Below are positions 49,190-63,088 of a stretch of DNA of 64,000 bases, in pieces. Under the pieces are notes generated by a model that ran no database searches, had not been told where the DNA came from, and saw only the letters and a program-made list of their open reading frames with translations. Each line of letters starts with the position of its first letter. Position 1 is the stretch's first letter. A program made the translations under genes and the position numbers. Origin of the DNA: Acheta domesticus (lineage: Eukaryota; Arthropoda; Insecta; Orthoptera; Gryllidae); contig JAHLJT010000631.1 of assembly GCA_031308135.1 (NCBI GenBank), forward strand, positions 149,172,277 through 149,236,276, given 5' to 3'.

Positions 49190-52100
49190 GCCGCACAGTT
49201 TGGTGAAAACATCGGAGATGTCTGTAAACGATTTTAGACGTTTCTTTCACTTCTGATATTTCGTTGAAAGTTAATATTTCGCGAGGTCGAGCAGCAATGT
49301 TAATGCCAGAAATATTTGTCAATACTTCCTCAAGAAAATTGCCTTTGTTGAATATTACCTTTCTTATAATGCTTTCGCATGGATGTTCACTTTTGATAGG
49401 TAATTTGGTATGAAGATGTTGGTGTATGAGTTGTCATAGGGTAAGTAGTGGTGAGAGTTTTAGACTTAAAAAAGCCTACTATGAAAATAATTTAAGTAAA
49501 ATATATGAAACCTTTACACAAATTAATTTGTTATAATCATTTTAAGGATCATGACCCTACTCTCAGAACCAGAATTTAGAAAAAAATAATTTAAAAAATA
49601 TAAAAATTTAAATTTTCCAGAAATTTTACAGGTCTGTGAATTGTGCGCAGCAGAAAATTTTCAGTTATGACATTACTTAAAATCGCTAGTGAAGACTAAA
49701 TTCTTTGCTAAAAGTCCGTTTATTATATTTGTTCGAAGAGAAGATCTCCAATAGCAAACGGCAAAAAACACTATTTCAAGACACTGAGGTAAATACTTCC
49801 TTTACCTATTTGATCTTGCACCCACGAGGAGAAATTCACTAATAAAACTTGCCGCACAGTTTGGTGAAGGCATCGGAGATGTCTGTAAACATTTTTAGAC
49901 TTTTGTTTCATTTCTGATATTTCGTTGAAAGTTAATATTTCGCGAGGTCGTGCAGCAATGTTAATGCCTGAAATATTTGTCAATACTTCCTCAAGAGAGT
50001 TGCTATTGTTGAATATTACATTTCTTATAGTGCTTTCACATGGATGTTCACTTTTGACAGGTAGTTTGGTATAAAGCTTTTGGTGTAGGAGTTGTCATAG
50101 GGTAAGTAGTGGTGAGAGTTTTACACATACAAAAGCCTACATTGAAAATAATTTAAGTAAAATATATGAAACCTTTACACATATTAAATTGATATAATCC
50201 TTTTAAGGATCCTGACCCTATTCTCAGAACCAGAATTTAGAAAAAAATTAATTTAAAAAAAAAAAAAAATTAAAATTTTCCAGAAATTATACAGGTCTCT
50301 GAATTGTTCTCAGGAGATAATTTTCAGTTATGACATTACATAAAATCGCTAGTGAAGACTAAATACTATGCTAAAAGTCCGTTTCTTAAAATTGTTTGAA
50401 GAGAAGACCTCCAATACCAAAACATTCTGCTTTTATTAGGAAATCTTCTGAGATATCGAAAAACGCATTATTAGCGGCTGAAACGGCTAAAAACACTATT
50501 TCAAGACACTGAGGTATATACTTCTTTTACCAATCTGATCTTGCACCCACGAAGAGAGTTTCACTTATGAAACTGGCCGCAAAGTTTGGTGAAGGCATCG
50601 GAGATGACTGTGAAAGTTTTTAGACGTTTCTTTTACTTCTGATATTTCGTTGAAAGTTAATATTTCGCGAGGTCGTGCAGCAATGTTAATGCCTGAAATA
50701 TTTGTCAATACTTCCTCAAGAGAGTTGCTATTGTTGAATATTACATTTCTTATAGTGCTTTCACATGGATGTTCACTTTTGGCAGGTAGTTTGGTATAAA
50801 GCTGTTGGTGTAGGAGTTGTCATAGGGTAAGTAGTGGTGAGAGTTTTACAGATAAAAAATCCTACATTGAAAATAATTTAAGTAAAATATATGAAACATT
50901 TACAAAAATTAATTTGTTATAATCATTTGAAGGAACCTGACCCTACTCTCAGAACCAGAATTTAGAAAAAAATTAATTTCAAATAAAAATAAATTAATAT
51001 TTTCGAGAAATTTTACAGGTCTCTGAATTGTTCTCAGGAGAAAATTTTCAGTTAAGACATGACATAAAATCGTTAGTGAAGACTAAATACTGTGCTAAAA
51101 GTCCGTTTCTTAAAATTGTTTGAAGAGAAGACCTCCAATACCAAAACATTCTGCTTTTATTAGGAAATCTCCTGAGATATTGAAAAACGCATTATTAGCG
51201 GCTGAAACGGCAAAAAATACTATTTCAAGACACTGACGTAAGTATTTCTATTACCTATCTGATCTTGCACTCACGAAGAGAGTTTCAGTCATGAATCTGG
51301 TCGCACAGTTTGGTGAAGGCCTCCGAGATGTCTCTAAACGTTTTTAGACTTATGTTTCACTTCTGATATTTCGTTGAAAGTTAATATTTCGCGAGGTCGT
51401 GCAGCAATGTTAATGGCTGAAATATTTGTCAATTCTTCCTCAAGAGAATTGCCTTTGTTGAATATTACATTTCTTATAGTGCTTTCACGTGGATGTTAAC
51501 TTTTGACAGGAAGTTTGGTATAAAGCTGTTGGAGTAGGAGTTGTCATAGGGTAAGTAGTGGTGAGAGTTTTACACATACAAAAGCCTACATTGAAAATAA
51601 TTTAAGTAAAATATATGAAACCTTTACACAAATTAATTTGTTTTAATCATTTTAAGGATCCTGACCCTACTCTCAGAACCAGAATTTAGAAATAAAATAA
51701 TTAAAAAAAAAAAAAAATTAAAATTTTCCAGAAATTATACAGGTGTCTGAATTATTCTCAGGAGATAATTTTCAGTTATGACATTACATAAAATCGCTAG
51801 TGAAGACTAAATACTGTGCTAAAAGTCCGTTTCTTAAAATTGTTTGAAGAGAAGACCTCCAATACCAAAACATTCTGCTTTCATTAGGAAATCTTCTGAG
51901 ATATTAAAAAACCCAATATTAGCGGCTGAAACGGCTTAAACACTATTTCAAGACACTGAGGTATATACTTCTTTTACCTATCTGATCTTGCACCCACGAA
52001 GAGTTTCACTTATGAAACTGGCCGCAAAGTTTGGTGAAGGCATCGGAGATGTCTGTGAACGTTTTTAGACGTTTCTTTTACTTCTGATGTTTCGTTGAAA

Positions 52101-55100
52101 GTTAATATTTCGCGAGGTCGTGCAGCAATGTTAATGCCAGAAATATTTGTCAATAATTCCTCAAGAGAATTGCCTTTGTTAAATATTACATTTCTAATAG
52201 TGCTTTCACATGGATGTTCACTTTTGACAGGTAGTTTGGTATAGAGCTGTTGGTGTATGAGTTGTCATAGGGTAAGTAGTAGTGAGAGTTTTACAGATAA
52301 AAAATTCTACATTGAAAATAATTTAAGTAAAATATATGAAACCTTTACACAAATTAATTTGTTTTAATCATTTCAAGGATCCTGACCCTACTCGCAGAAC
52401 CAGAATTTGGAAAAAAATTAATTAAAAAAAAATTTTAATTTTTCAGAAATTATGCAGGTCTCTGAATTGTTCTCAGGAGACAATTTTCAGTTATGACATT
52501 TCATAAAAACGCTAGTGAAGACTAATTACTGTGCTAAAAGTCCGTTTCTTAAAATTCTTTGATGAGAAGACATCCAATACCAAAATATTCTGCTTGTATT
52601 AGGAAATCTTCTGAGATATTGAAAAACGCATTATTAGCGGCTGAAACGGCTTAAACACTATTTCAAGACACTGACGTAAATATTTCTTTCACTTATCTGA
52701 TCTTGCACCCACCAGGAGAGTTTCACTTATGAAACTTGCCGCACAGTATGGTGAAGGCATCGGAGATGTCTGTAAACGATTTTAGACCTTTTTTTCACTT
52801 CTGATATTTCGATGAAAGTTAATATTTTGCGAGGTCGTGCAGCATTGTTAATGCCAGAAATATTTGTCAATACTTCCTCAAGAAAATTGCCTTTGTTGAA
52901 TATTACATTTCTTATACTGCTTTCACTTGGATGTTCCCTTTTGACAGGTAGTTTGGTATGAAGATGTTGGTGTATGAGTTGTCATGGGGTAAGTAGTGGT
53001 GAGAGTTTTACACATACAAAAGCCTACTATGAAAATAATTTAAGTAAAATATATGAAACCTTTACACAAATTAATTTGTTATAATCATTTTAAGGATCCT
53101 GACAGTATTCTCAGAACCAGAATTTAGAAAAAAATTAATTTCAAAAAAAAAAAAAATTAAAATTTTCCAGAAATTATACAGGTCTCTTAATTGTTCTCAG
53201 GAGAAAATTTTCAGTTATGACATGACATAAAATCGTTAGTGAAGACTAAATACTGTGCTAAAAGTCCGTTTCTTAAAATTGTTTAAAGGGAAGACCTCCA
53301 ATACCAAAACATTCTGCTTTCATTAGGAAATCTGAGATATTGAAAAACGCATTATTAGCGGCTGAAACGGCTAAAAACACTATTTCAAGAAACTGATGTA
53401 AATATTTCTTTCACTTATTTGATCTTGCACCCACGAGGAGAGTTTCACTTATGAAACTTGCCGCAAAGATTGGTGAAGGCATCGGAGATGTCCGCAAACG
53501 TTTTTAGACATTTGTTTTACTTCTGATATTTCGTTGAAAGTAAATATTTCGCGAGGTCTTGCTGCAATGTTAATGCCTGAAATATTTGTCAATTGTTCCT
53601 CAAGAGAATTGCTATTGTTGAATATTACATTTCTTATAGTGCTTTCACATGGATGTTCACTTTTGACAGGTAGTTTGGTATAAAGCTGTTGGTGTAGGAG
53701 TTGTCATAGGGTAAGTAGTGGTGAGAGTTGTACACATACAAAAGCCTACTATGAAAATAATTTAAGTAAAATATTAAGTAAAAACTTTTACACAAATTAA
53801 TTTCTTATAATAATTTTAAGGATCCTGACCCTACTCGCAGAACCAGAATTTGGAAAAAAATTAAATAAAAAAAAATTAATTTTAATTTTTCAGAAATTAT
53901 ACAGGTCTCTGAATTATTCTCAGGAGACAATTTTCAGTTATGACATTACATAAAAACGCTAGTGAAGACTAAATACTGAGCTAAAAGTCCGTTTCTTAAA
54001 ATTCTTTGATGAGAAGACATCCAATACCAAAACATTCTGCTTTTATTAGGAAATCTTCTGAGATATTGAAAAACGCATTATTAGCGGCTGAAACGGCTAA
54101 AAACACTATTTCAAGACACTGACGTAAATATTTCTTTCACTTATCTGATCTTGCACCCACGAGGAGAGTTTCACTTATGAAACGTGCCGCACAGTTTGGT
54201 GAAGGCATCGGAGATGTCTGTAAACGATTTTAGACCTTTCTTTCACTTCTGATATTTCGTTGAAAGTTAATATTTCGCGAGGTCGTGCAGCAATGTTAAT
54301 GCCAGAAATATTTGTCAATACTTCCTCAAGAGAATTGCCTTTGTTGAATATTACATTTCTTATAGTGCTTTCACATGGATGTTCACTTTTGACAGGTAGT
54401 TTGGTATAAAGCTGTTGGTGTATGAGTTGTCATAGGGTAAGTAGTGGAGAGAGATTTACACATACAAAAGCCTACTATGAAAATAATTTAAGTAAAATAT
54501 ATGAAACCTTTACACAAATTAATTTGTTATAATCATTTTGAGGATCCTGACCCTACTCTCAGAACCAGAATTTAGAAAAAAATAATTTCAAAAATAAAAA
54601 AATTTAAATTTTCCAGAAATTTTACAGGTTTGTGAATTGTTCTCAGGAGAAAATTTTCAGTTATTACATGACATAAAATCGCTAGTGAAGACTAAATTCT
54701 TTGCTAAAAATCCGTTCATTATATTTGTTCGAAGAGGAGATCTCCAATAGCAAACGGCAAAAAACACCATTTCAAGACCCTGAGGTAAATACTTCCTTTA
54801 CCTATCTGATCTTGCACCCACGAGGAGAAATTCACTCATAACACTTGCCGCACAGTTTGGTGAAGACATCGGAGATGTCTGTAAACGTTTTTAGACTTTT
54901 GTTTCACTTCTGATATTTCGTTGAAAGTTAATATTTCGCGAGGTCGTGCAGCAATGTTAATGCCTGAAATATTTGTCAATACTTCCTCAAGAGTCTTGCT
55001 ATTGTTGAATATTACATTTCTTATAGTGTTTTTACATGGATGTTCACTTTTGACAGGTAGTTTTGTATAAAGCTGTTGTTGTAGGAGTTGTCATAGGGTA

Positions 55101-58100
55101 AGTAGTGGTGAGAGTTTTACAGATAAAAAATCCTACATTGAAAATAATTTAAGTAAAATATATGAAACATTTACACAAATTAATTTGTTATAATCATTTT
55201 AACGATCCTGACACTACCCTCAGAACCAGAATTTAGATATAAAATACTTTCAAAAAAAATAAATTAGAATTTTCCAGAAATTATACAGGTCTCTAAATTA
55301 TTCTCAGGAGATTTTTTTCAGTTATGACATTACATAAAAACGCTAGTGAAGACTAAATACTGTGCAAAAAGTCCGTTTCTTAAAATTGTTTGAAGAAAAG
55401 ACCTCCAATACCAAAACAGTCTGCTTTCATTAGGAAATTTTCTGAGATAAATAAAAACCCAATCTTAGCGGCTGAAACGGCTAAAAACACTATTTCAAGA
55501 CACTGACGTAAATATTTCTTTCACTTATCTGATCTTGCACCCACAAGGAGAGTTTCACTTATGAAACTGGCCGCAAAGTTTGGTGAAGGCATCGGAGATG
55601 TCTGTGAACGTTTTTAGACGTTTCTTTTACTTCTGATATTTCGTTGAAAGTTAATATTTCGCGAGGATGGGCAGCAATGTTAATGCCAGAAATATTTGTC
55701 AATACTTCCTCAAGAGAATTGCCTTTGTTAAATATTACATTTGTTATAGTGCTTTCACATGGATGTTCACTTTTGACAGGTAGTTTGGTATAAAGCTGTT
55801 GGTACATGAGTTGTCATAGGGTAAGTAGTGGTGAGAGTTTTACAGATAAAAAATCCTACATTGAAAATAATTTAAGTAAAATATATTAAACATTTACACA
55901 AATTAATTTGTTATAATCATTTTAAGGATCCTTACCCTATTCTCAGAACCAGAATTAGTAAAAAATTAATTTCAAAAAAAAAAAAAAAAATTAAAATTTT
56001 CCAGAAATTATACAGGTCTCTTAATTGTTCTCAGGAGAAAAATTTTCAGTTATGACATGACATAAAATCGTTAGTGAAGACTAAATACTGTGCTAAAAGT
56101 CCGTTTCTTAAAATTGTTTAAAGGCAAGACCTCCAATACCAAAACATTCTGCTTTCATTAGGAAATCTGAGATATTGAAAAACGCATTATTAGCGGCTGA
56201 AACGGCTAAAAACACTATTTCAAGACACTGATGTAAATATTTCTTTCACTTATTTGATCTTGCACCCACGAGGAGAGTTTCACTTATGAAACTTGCCGCA
56301 AAGTTTGGTGAAGGCATCGGAGAGGTCCGCAAACGTTTTTAGACATTTGTTTTACTTCTGATATTTCATTGAAAGTTAATATTTCGCGAGGACGTGCAGC
56401 ATTGTTAATGCCAGAAATATTTGTCAATACTTCCTCAAGAAAATTGCCTTTGTTGAATATTACGTTTCTTATATTGCTTTCACATGGATGTTCACTTTTG
56501 ACAGGTAGTTTGGTATGAAGCTGTTGGTGTAGGAGTTGTCATAGGGTAAGTAGTGGTGAGAGTTTTACACATACAAAAGCCTACATTGAAAATAATTCAA
56601 GTAAAATATATGAAACCTTTACACAAATTAATTTGTTACAATCATTTTAAGGATTCTGACCCTACTCTCAAAACCAGAATTTAGAATAAAATAATTTCAA
56701 AAAAAAAAAAAAAAAAATTAAAATTTTCCAGAAATTATACAGGTCTCTGAATTGTTCTCAGGAGATAATTTTTAGTTATGACATTACATAAAATCGCTTG
56801 TGAAGACTAAATACTATGCTAAAAGTCCGTTTCTTAAAATTGTTTGAAGAGAAGATCTCCAATACCAAAACATTCTGCTTTTATTAGGAAATCTTCTGAG
56901 ATATCGAAAAACGCATTATTAGCGGCTGAAACGGCTAAAAACACTATTTCAAGATGCTGACGTAAATATTTCTTTTACCTATCTGATCTTGCACTCACGA
57001 AGAGAGTTTCAGTCATGAATCTGGTCGCACTGTTTGGTGAAGGCCTCGGAGATGTCTGTAAACGTTTTTAGACTTTTGTTTCACTTCTGATATTTCGTTG
57101 AAAATTAATATTTCGCGAGGTCGTGCAGCAATGTTAATGCCTGAAATATTTGTCAATACTTCCTCAAGAGAATTGCCTTTGTTGAATATTACATTTCTTA
57201 TAGTGCTTTTACATGGATGTTCACTTTTGACAGGAAGTTTGGTATAAAGCTGTTGGTGTATGAGTTGTCATAGGGTAAGTAGTGCTGAGGGTTTTACACA
57301 TACAAAATCCTACTTTGAAACTAATTTAAGTAAAATATTTTAAACCTTTACACAAATTAATTTGTTATAATTATTTGAAGGAACCTGACCCTACTCTCTG
57401 AAACAGAATTTAGAAAAAAATTAATTTAAAAAAAAAATTAATTTTAATTTTCAGAAATTATATAGGTCTCTGAATTGTTCTCAGGAGAAAATTTTCAGTT
57501 ATGACATTATATAAAAACGCTAGTGAAGACTAAATACTGTGCAAAAAGTCCGTTTCATGAAATTCTTTGATTAAAAGACATCCAATACCAAAACATTCTG
57601 CTTTTATTTAGAAATCTTCTGAGATATTGAAAAACACATTATTAGCAGTTGAAACGGCTAAAAACACTATTTCAAGACACTGACGTAAATATTTCTTTCA
57701 CTTATCTGATCTTGCAACCACGAGGAGAGTTTCACTTATGAAACTTGCCGCACAGTATGGTGAAGGCATCGGAGATGTCTGTAAACGATTTTAGACCTTT
57801 TTTTCACTTCTGATATTTCGATGAAATTTAATATTTCGCGAGGTCGAGCAGCATTGTTAATGCCAGAAATATTTGTCAATACTTCCTCAAGAAAATTGCC
57901 TTTGTTGAATATTACGTTTCTTATACTGCTTTCACTTGGATGTTCTCTTTTGACAGGTAGTTTGGTATGAAGATGTTGGTGTACGAGTTGTCATATGGTA
58001 AGTAGTGGTGAGAGTTTTACACATACAAATGCCTACATTGAAAATAATTTAAGTAAAATATATGAAACATTTACACAAATTAATTTGTTATAATCATTTT

Positions 58101-60598
58101 AAGGATCCTGACACTACTCTCAGAACCAAAATTTAGAAATAAAATAATTTCAAAAAAAAATAAATTAAAATTTTCCAGAAATTATACAGGTCTCTTAATT
58201 GTTCTCAGGAGAAAATTTTCAGATATGACATGACATAAAATCGTTAGTGAGGACTCAACACTGTGCCAAAAGTCCGTTTCTTAAAATTGTTTGTAGAGAA
58301 GACCTCCAATAACAAAACATTCTGCTTTCATTAGGAAATCTGAGATATTGAAAAACGCATTATTAGCTGAAACGGCTAAAAACACTATTTCAAGACACTG
58401 ATGTAAATATTTCTTTCACTTATCTGATCTTGCACCCACGAGGAGAGTTTCACTTATGAAACTTGCCGCACAGTTTGGTGAAGGCATCGAAGATGTCCGT
58501 AAACGTTTTTAGACATTTGTTTTACTTCAGATATTTCGTTGAAAGTTAATATTTCGCGAGGTCGTGCAGCAATGTTAATGCCTGAAATATTTGTCAATTG
58601 TTCCTCAAGAGAATTGCTATTGTTGAATATTACATTTCTTATAGTGCTTTCACATGGATGTTCACTTTTGACAGGTAGTTTGGTATAAAGCTGTTGGAGT
58701 AGGAGTTGTCATATGGTAAGTAGTGGTGAGAGTTTTACACATACAAAAGCCTACTATGAAAATAATTTAAGTAAAATATATGAAACCTTTACACAAATTA
58801 ATTTCTTATAATCATTTTAAGGATCCTGACCCTACTCGCAGAACCAGAATTTGGAAAAAAATTAATTAAAAAAAATTAATTTTAATTTTTCAGAAATTAT
58901 ACAGGTCTCTGAATTGTTCTCAGGAGACAATTTTCAGTTATGACATTACATAAAAACGCTAGTGAAGACTAAATACTGTGCTAAAAGTCCGTTTCTTAAA
59001 ATTTTTTGATGAGAAGACATCCAATACCAAAACATTCTGCTTGTATTAGGAAATCTTCTGAGATATTGAAAACGCATTATTAGCGGCTGAAACGGCATAA
59101 ACAATATTTCACGACACTGACGTAAATATTTCTTTCACTTATCTGATCTTGCACCCAACAGGAGAGTTTCACTTATGAAACTTGCCGCACAGTTTGGTGA
59201 AGGCATCGGAGATGTCTGTAAACGATTTTAGACCTTTCTTTCACTTCTGATAATTCGTTGAATGTTAATATTTCGCGAGGTCGTGCAGCAATGTTAATGC
59301 CAGAAATATTTGTCAATACTTCCTCAAGAGAATTGCCTTTGTTGAATATTACATTTCTTATAGTGCTTTCACATGGATGTTCACTTTTGACAGGTAGTTT
59401 GGTATAAAGCTGTTGGTATATGAGTTGTCATAGGGTAAGTAGTGGTGAGAGTTTTACACATAAAAAAGCCTACTATAAAAATAATTTAAGTAAAATATAT
59501 GAAACCTTTGCACAAATTAATTTGTTATTATCATTTTAAGGATCCTGACCCTACTCTGAGAACCAGATTTTAGAAAAAAATAATTTCAAAAATAAAAAAT
59601 TTAAATTTTCCAGAAATTTTACAGGTCTGTGAATTGTTCTCAGGAGAAAATTTTCAGTTATGACATTACACAAAATCTCTAGTGAAGACTAAATTCTTTG
59701 CTAAAAGTCCGTTTATTATATTTGTTCGAAGAGAAGATCTCCAATTGCAAACGGCAAAAAACACTATTTCAAGACACTGAGGTAAATACTTCCTTTACCT
59801 ATCTGATCTTGCACCCACGAGGAGAAATTCACTCATAAAACTTGCCGCACAATTTAATGAAGGCATCGGAGATGTCTGTAAACGTTTTTAGACTTTTGTT
59901 TCACTTCTGATATTTCGTTGAAAGTTAATATTTCGCGAGGTCGTGCAGCAATGTTCATGCCTGAAATAATTGTCAATTCTTCCTCAAGAGAATTGCTATT
60001 GTTGAATATTACATTTCTTATAGTGCTTTCACATGGATGTTCACTTTTGACAGGTAGTTTGGTATAAAGCTGTTGGTGTAGGAGTTGTCATAGGGTAAGT
60101 AGTGGTGAGAGTTTTACACATACAAAAGCCTACTATGAAAATAATTTAAGTAAAATATATGAAACCTTTACACAAATTAATTTCTTATAATCATTTTAAG
60201 GATCCTGACCCTATTCTCAGAACCAGAATTTAGAAAAAAATTAATTTCAAAAAAAAAAATAAATTAAAATTTTCCAGAAATTATACAGGTCTCATAATTG
60301 TTCTCAGGAGAAAATTTTTAGTTATGACATGACATAAAATCGTTAGTGAAGACTAAATACTGTGCTAAAAGTCCGTTTCTTAAAATTGTTTGAAGAGAAG
60401 ACCTCCAATACCAAAACATTCTGCTTTCATTAGGAAATCTTCTAAGATATTGAAAAACGCATAATTAGCGGCTGAAACGGCTAAAAAACACTATTTCAAG
60501 ACACTGACGTAAATATTTCTTTCACTTATCTGATCTTGCAACCACGAGGAGAGTTTCACTAATGAAACTTGCCGCACAGTATGGTGAAGGCATCGGAG
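49190..60598 (-). repeat. Satellite array, type A monomers, inverted
   Basis: About sixteen inverted type A monomers follow the retrotransposon. Variant features repeat at fixed long distances (see the higher-order repeat). The right end changes abruptly at 60,598, where 'gaaggcatcgga' is joined to 'gtacaggtataaaggagttgg' of type B, skipping about 290 bp of monomer. No other element is seen in this stretch. Confidence 0.94.
49745..59742 (-). repeat. Higher-order repeat, about 5.0 kb (seven monomers)
   Basis: The deletion-type monomer marked by TCTCCAATAGCAAACGGC-like sequence occurs at 49,745, 54,741 and 59,738 (spacings 4,996 and 4,997). Independent markers show the same offset: CTACTCGCAGAACCAGAATTTGG at 53,831 and 58,832 (5,001), GGAAATCTGAGAT at 53,327 and 58,334 (5,007), and CAGTATGG with TTTCGATGAAA downstream at 52,744 and 57,753 (5,009). 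Seven times 714 is 4,998. The unit is imperfect. Another variant (TCAGTCATGAATCTGGTCGC) is about 5,730 bp (eight monomers) apart. Confidence 0.8.
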
Positions 60599-60960
60599 TA
60601 CAGGTATAAAGGAGTTGGTGTAAATGTAGTCGTAGGAAACTTTGCATCAAGAGTTTCACACCTATAAAAGCCTGCATAGAACTAAATTTCAAGTAAAATA
60701 TTTCCATCCTATACCCAAATTCATTTTTCATAACAATTTTGGGAGACCCTGAATCCACTTTTAGAACCTGAATTTAGAAACAAAAACAGTTTCTTAAAAA
60801 TATTAATTTAATTTTTCCAGAAATTTTACAGGATTCCGGATGGTTCTCAGGAGAAAATTTTCACGAAGAGAATTCTCACGAGGAGAGTTCTTCTCATGAA
60901 ACTGGGTGCACAGATAGGTGCAGGCATCAGAGTTTTGTGTAGAGTTTTTTTAGATAGTTC

Positions 60961-61278
60961 TTATATGTTTTCTGATATTTCGATTAACCGTGAAACTTTG
61001 CAAGTCCGTGTACATTTTTCATTCAAGAAACATTCTTCACACACTTCAAGTGAATTGTCTTTGTTGAATTTAACCTTCCTTATAGTGCTATCACCTGTAT
61101 TTTCACTTTTGACAGGTAGTTTGGTATAAAGCAGTTGGTGTATATGTAGTCTTAGGAAACGTTGCATTAAGAGTTTTACACCTATAAAAGCCTGCATAGA
61201 ACTAAATTTGAAGTAAAATATTTCCATCCTATACCCAAATTCATTTTTCATAACAATTTTGGGAGACCCTGAATCCAC
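60961..61278 (-). pseudogene. Longest open frame of the type B monomers (copy 2)
   Basis: This is an uninterrupted frame of 105 codons. It includes a hydrophobic stretch (IFYFKFSSMQAFIGVKLL), then TKLPVKSENTGDST, then VCEECFLNEKC and RTC. In the other type B copies the codon aligned with Arg in FLRLH is TGA (CGA to TGA). In copies at 62.3 and 63.1 kb the same frame has one or two stops. The TATGCAG before GCTTTTATAGG resembles a splice acceptor, yet the frame is open through it. The first HPC cysteine is changed here to TGD. There is no evidence of expression. Confidence 0.3.
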
Positions 61279-61550
61279 TTTTAGAACCTGAATTTAGAAA
61301 CAAAAACAATTTCTTTTAAAAATTAATTTAATTTTCCAGAATTTTTACAGGTTCCTGGATTGTTCTCAGGAGAAAAATTTCAGTCATGACATTAGATAAA
61401 GCGCTAGTGAATGCTAAATTCTTTGCTAAAAGTCCGTTTACAATGATTGTTCGAAGAGAAGATTTCCAATACCAAAACATTGTGTATTTCTTAAGAAAAC
61501 TTTTGAAATATCAAAAAACGCATTATTAGCTGCTGAAACCGCTAAAAACA

Positions 61551-61838
61551 CTATTTCAAGAAAAATGAGTTAAATACTTCTTTTACTAATGTTATCTTCC
61601 ATTCATGAAGGGAGTTCCACTTATAAATCTGTATGCATAAGCAGGTGCAGGCATCAGAGTTTTCTGGAAACCTTTCTAGACATTTCTGATACGTTCTGAT
61701 ATATCTATAAAAGTTAAAATTTATCAAGTTCGTGCACCCTTGTTGATTCCAGAGACATTCGTCACACATTTCCTCAAGAGAATTTTCTTTGTTGAATTTT
61801 ACGTTTCTCATAGTGCTTTCACATAGATGTTCATTTTT
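61551..61838 (-). pseudogene. Best-preserved cysteine-rich frame in type B (copy 3)
   Basis: Ninety-five codons without a stop contain eight cysteines spaced C-x18-C-x2-C-x6-C-x17-C-x10-C-x-C-x-C. Key stretches are LCEST, MCDECLWNQQGC, YQKCLERFPENSDACTC. Homologous frames with most of the same cysteines are at 3,093, 62,271 and 62,822. The C-x18-C-x2-C spacing is that of cysteines 2-4 of insect chemosensory (OS-D) proteins, but cysteine 1 is missing and the rest is not recognisably that family. I do not assign a function. Confidence 0.35.
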
Positions 61839-62270
61839 ACATTTAGTTTGGTGTAAAGCAGTTGTTGTAAGTGTAGTTATAGGAAACTTTGCATTAAGAG
61901 TTTTTCACCTATAAAAGCTAGCATAGAACTAAATTTCAAGTAAAGTATTTCAAACCTATACACAAATTCATTTGTCATAACCATTTTAAAAGATCCTGAA
62001 TCCACTTTTAGGTCCTGAATTTAGAAACAAAAGCAGTTTCTTAAAAATATTAATTTAATTTTTCCAGAAATTTTACAGGATTCCGGATGTTTCTCAGGAG
62101 AAAATTTTCACGAAGAGAATTCTCACGAAGAGAGTTCCTCTCATGAAACTGTGTGCATAGATCGGTGCAGGCATCAGAGTTGTGTGTAGAGTTTTTTAGA
62201 TAGTTCTTTTATGTGTTCTGATATTTTGCTTAACGGTAAAACTTTGCAAAACCGTGCACCATTTTTGATT

Positions 62271-62357
62271 CTAGAAACATTCTTCACACACTTCCTCAAG
62301 GGAATTGTCTTTGTTGAATTTAACCTTTCTTATAGTGCTATCACATGTATTTTCACT
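62271..62357 (-). pseudogene. Cysteine-rich frame, type B sub-variant (copy 4)
   Basis: Twenty-eight codons from SENTCDS to VCEECF end at a TAG. The sequence downstream reads NQKWC in the same frame before further stops. It keeps the C-x18-C-x2-C spacing. It is closest to copy 2 at 60,961. Confidence 0.3.
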
Positions 62358-62821
62358 TTTGACAGGTAGTTTGGTATAAAGCAGTTGGTGTAAATGTAGT
62401 CATAGGAAACTTTGCATTAAGAGTTTTACACCTATAAAAGCCTGCATATAACTAAATTTCAAGTAAAATATTTCCATCCTATACCCAAATTCATTTGTCA
62501 TAACAATTTTGAAAGATCCTGAATCCACTTTTAGAACCTGAATTTAGAAACAAAAACAATTTCTTAAAAATATTAATTTAACTTTTCCAGAAATTTTACA
62601 GGTTTCTGGATTGTTCTCAGGAGAAAATTTTCAGTCAATACATTACATAAAAGCGCTAGTGAAGCCTAAATACTTTGCTAAAAGTCCGTTTACAATGATT
62701 GTTCGAAGAGAAGATTTCCAATACCAAAACATTGTGCATTTATTAAGAAAACTTCTGAGATATCGAAAAACGCATTATTAGCTGCTGAAACGGCTAAAAA
62801 CACTATTTCAAGAAAACTGAG

Positions 62822-63088
62822 TTAAATACTTCTTATACCAATCTGATCTTGCATTCTCGAAGAGGGTTTCCACTTACAAAACTGTGTGCATGAACAGGTG
62901 CATGCATCAGTGTTTTCTGGAAACCTTTCTAGACATTTCTTATACGTTCTGATATATCTATAAATGTTAAAATTTCTCAAGTTCGTGCACCCCTGTTGAT
63001 TCCATAGACATTCGTCTCACACTTCCTCAAGAGAATTGTCTTTGTTGATTTTTACGTTTCTTATAGTGCTTTCACATGGATGTTCACT
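62822..63088 (-). pseudogene. Cysteine-rich frame with a single stop (copy 5)
   Basis: Eighty-eight codons from SEHPCES to a TAA at 62,822-62,824 have one internal TGA (63,017-63,019). It lies exactly where copies 1, 3 and 4 have the TGT cysteine of VC[DE]EC. The rest keeps GCTN, KKCLERF, DACTCSC and an extra FCKW cysteine. The sequence TTTTGTAAGT at that last cysteine matches a 5' splice donor, so the ancestral exon might have ended there. Other copies have ATAAGT. Confidence 0.35.
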
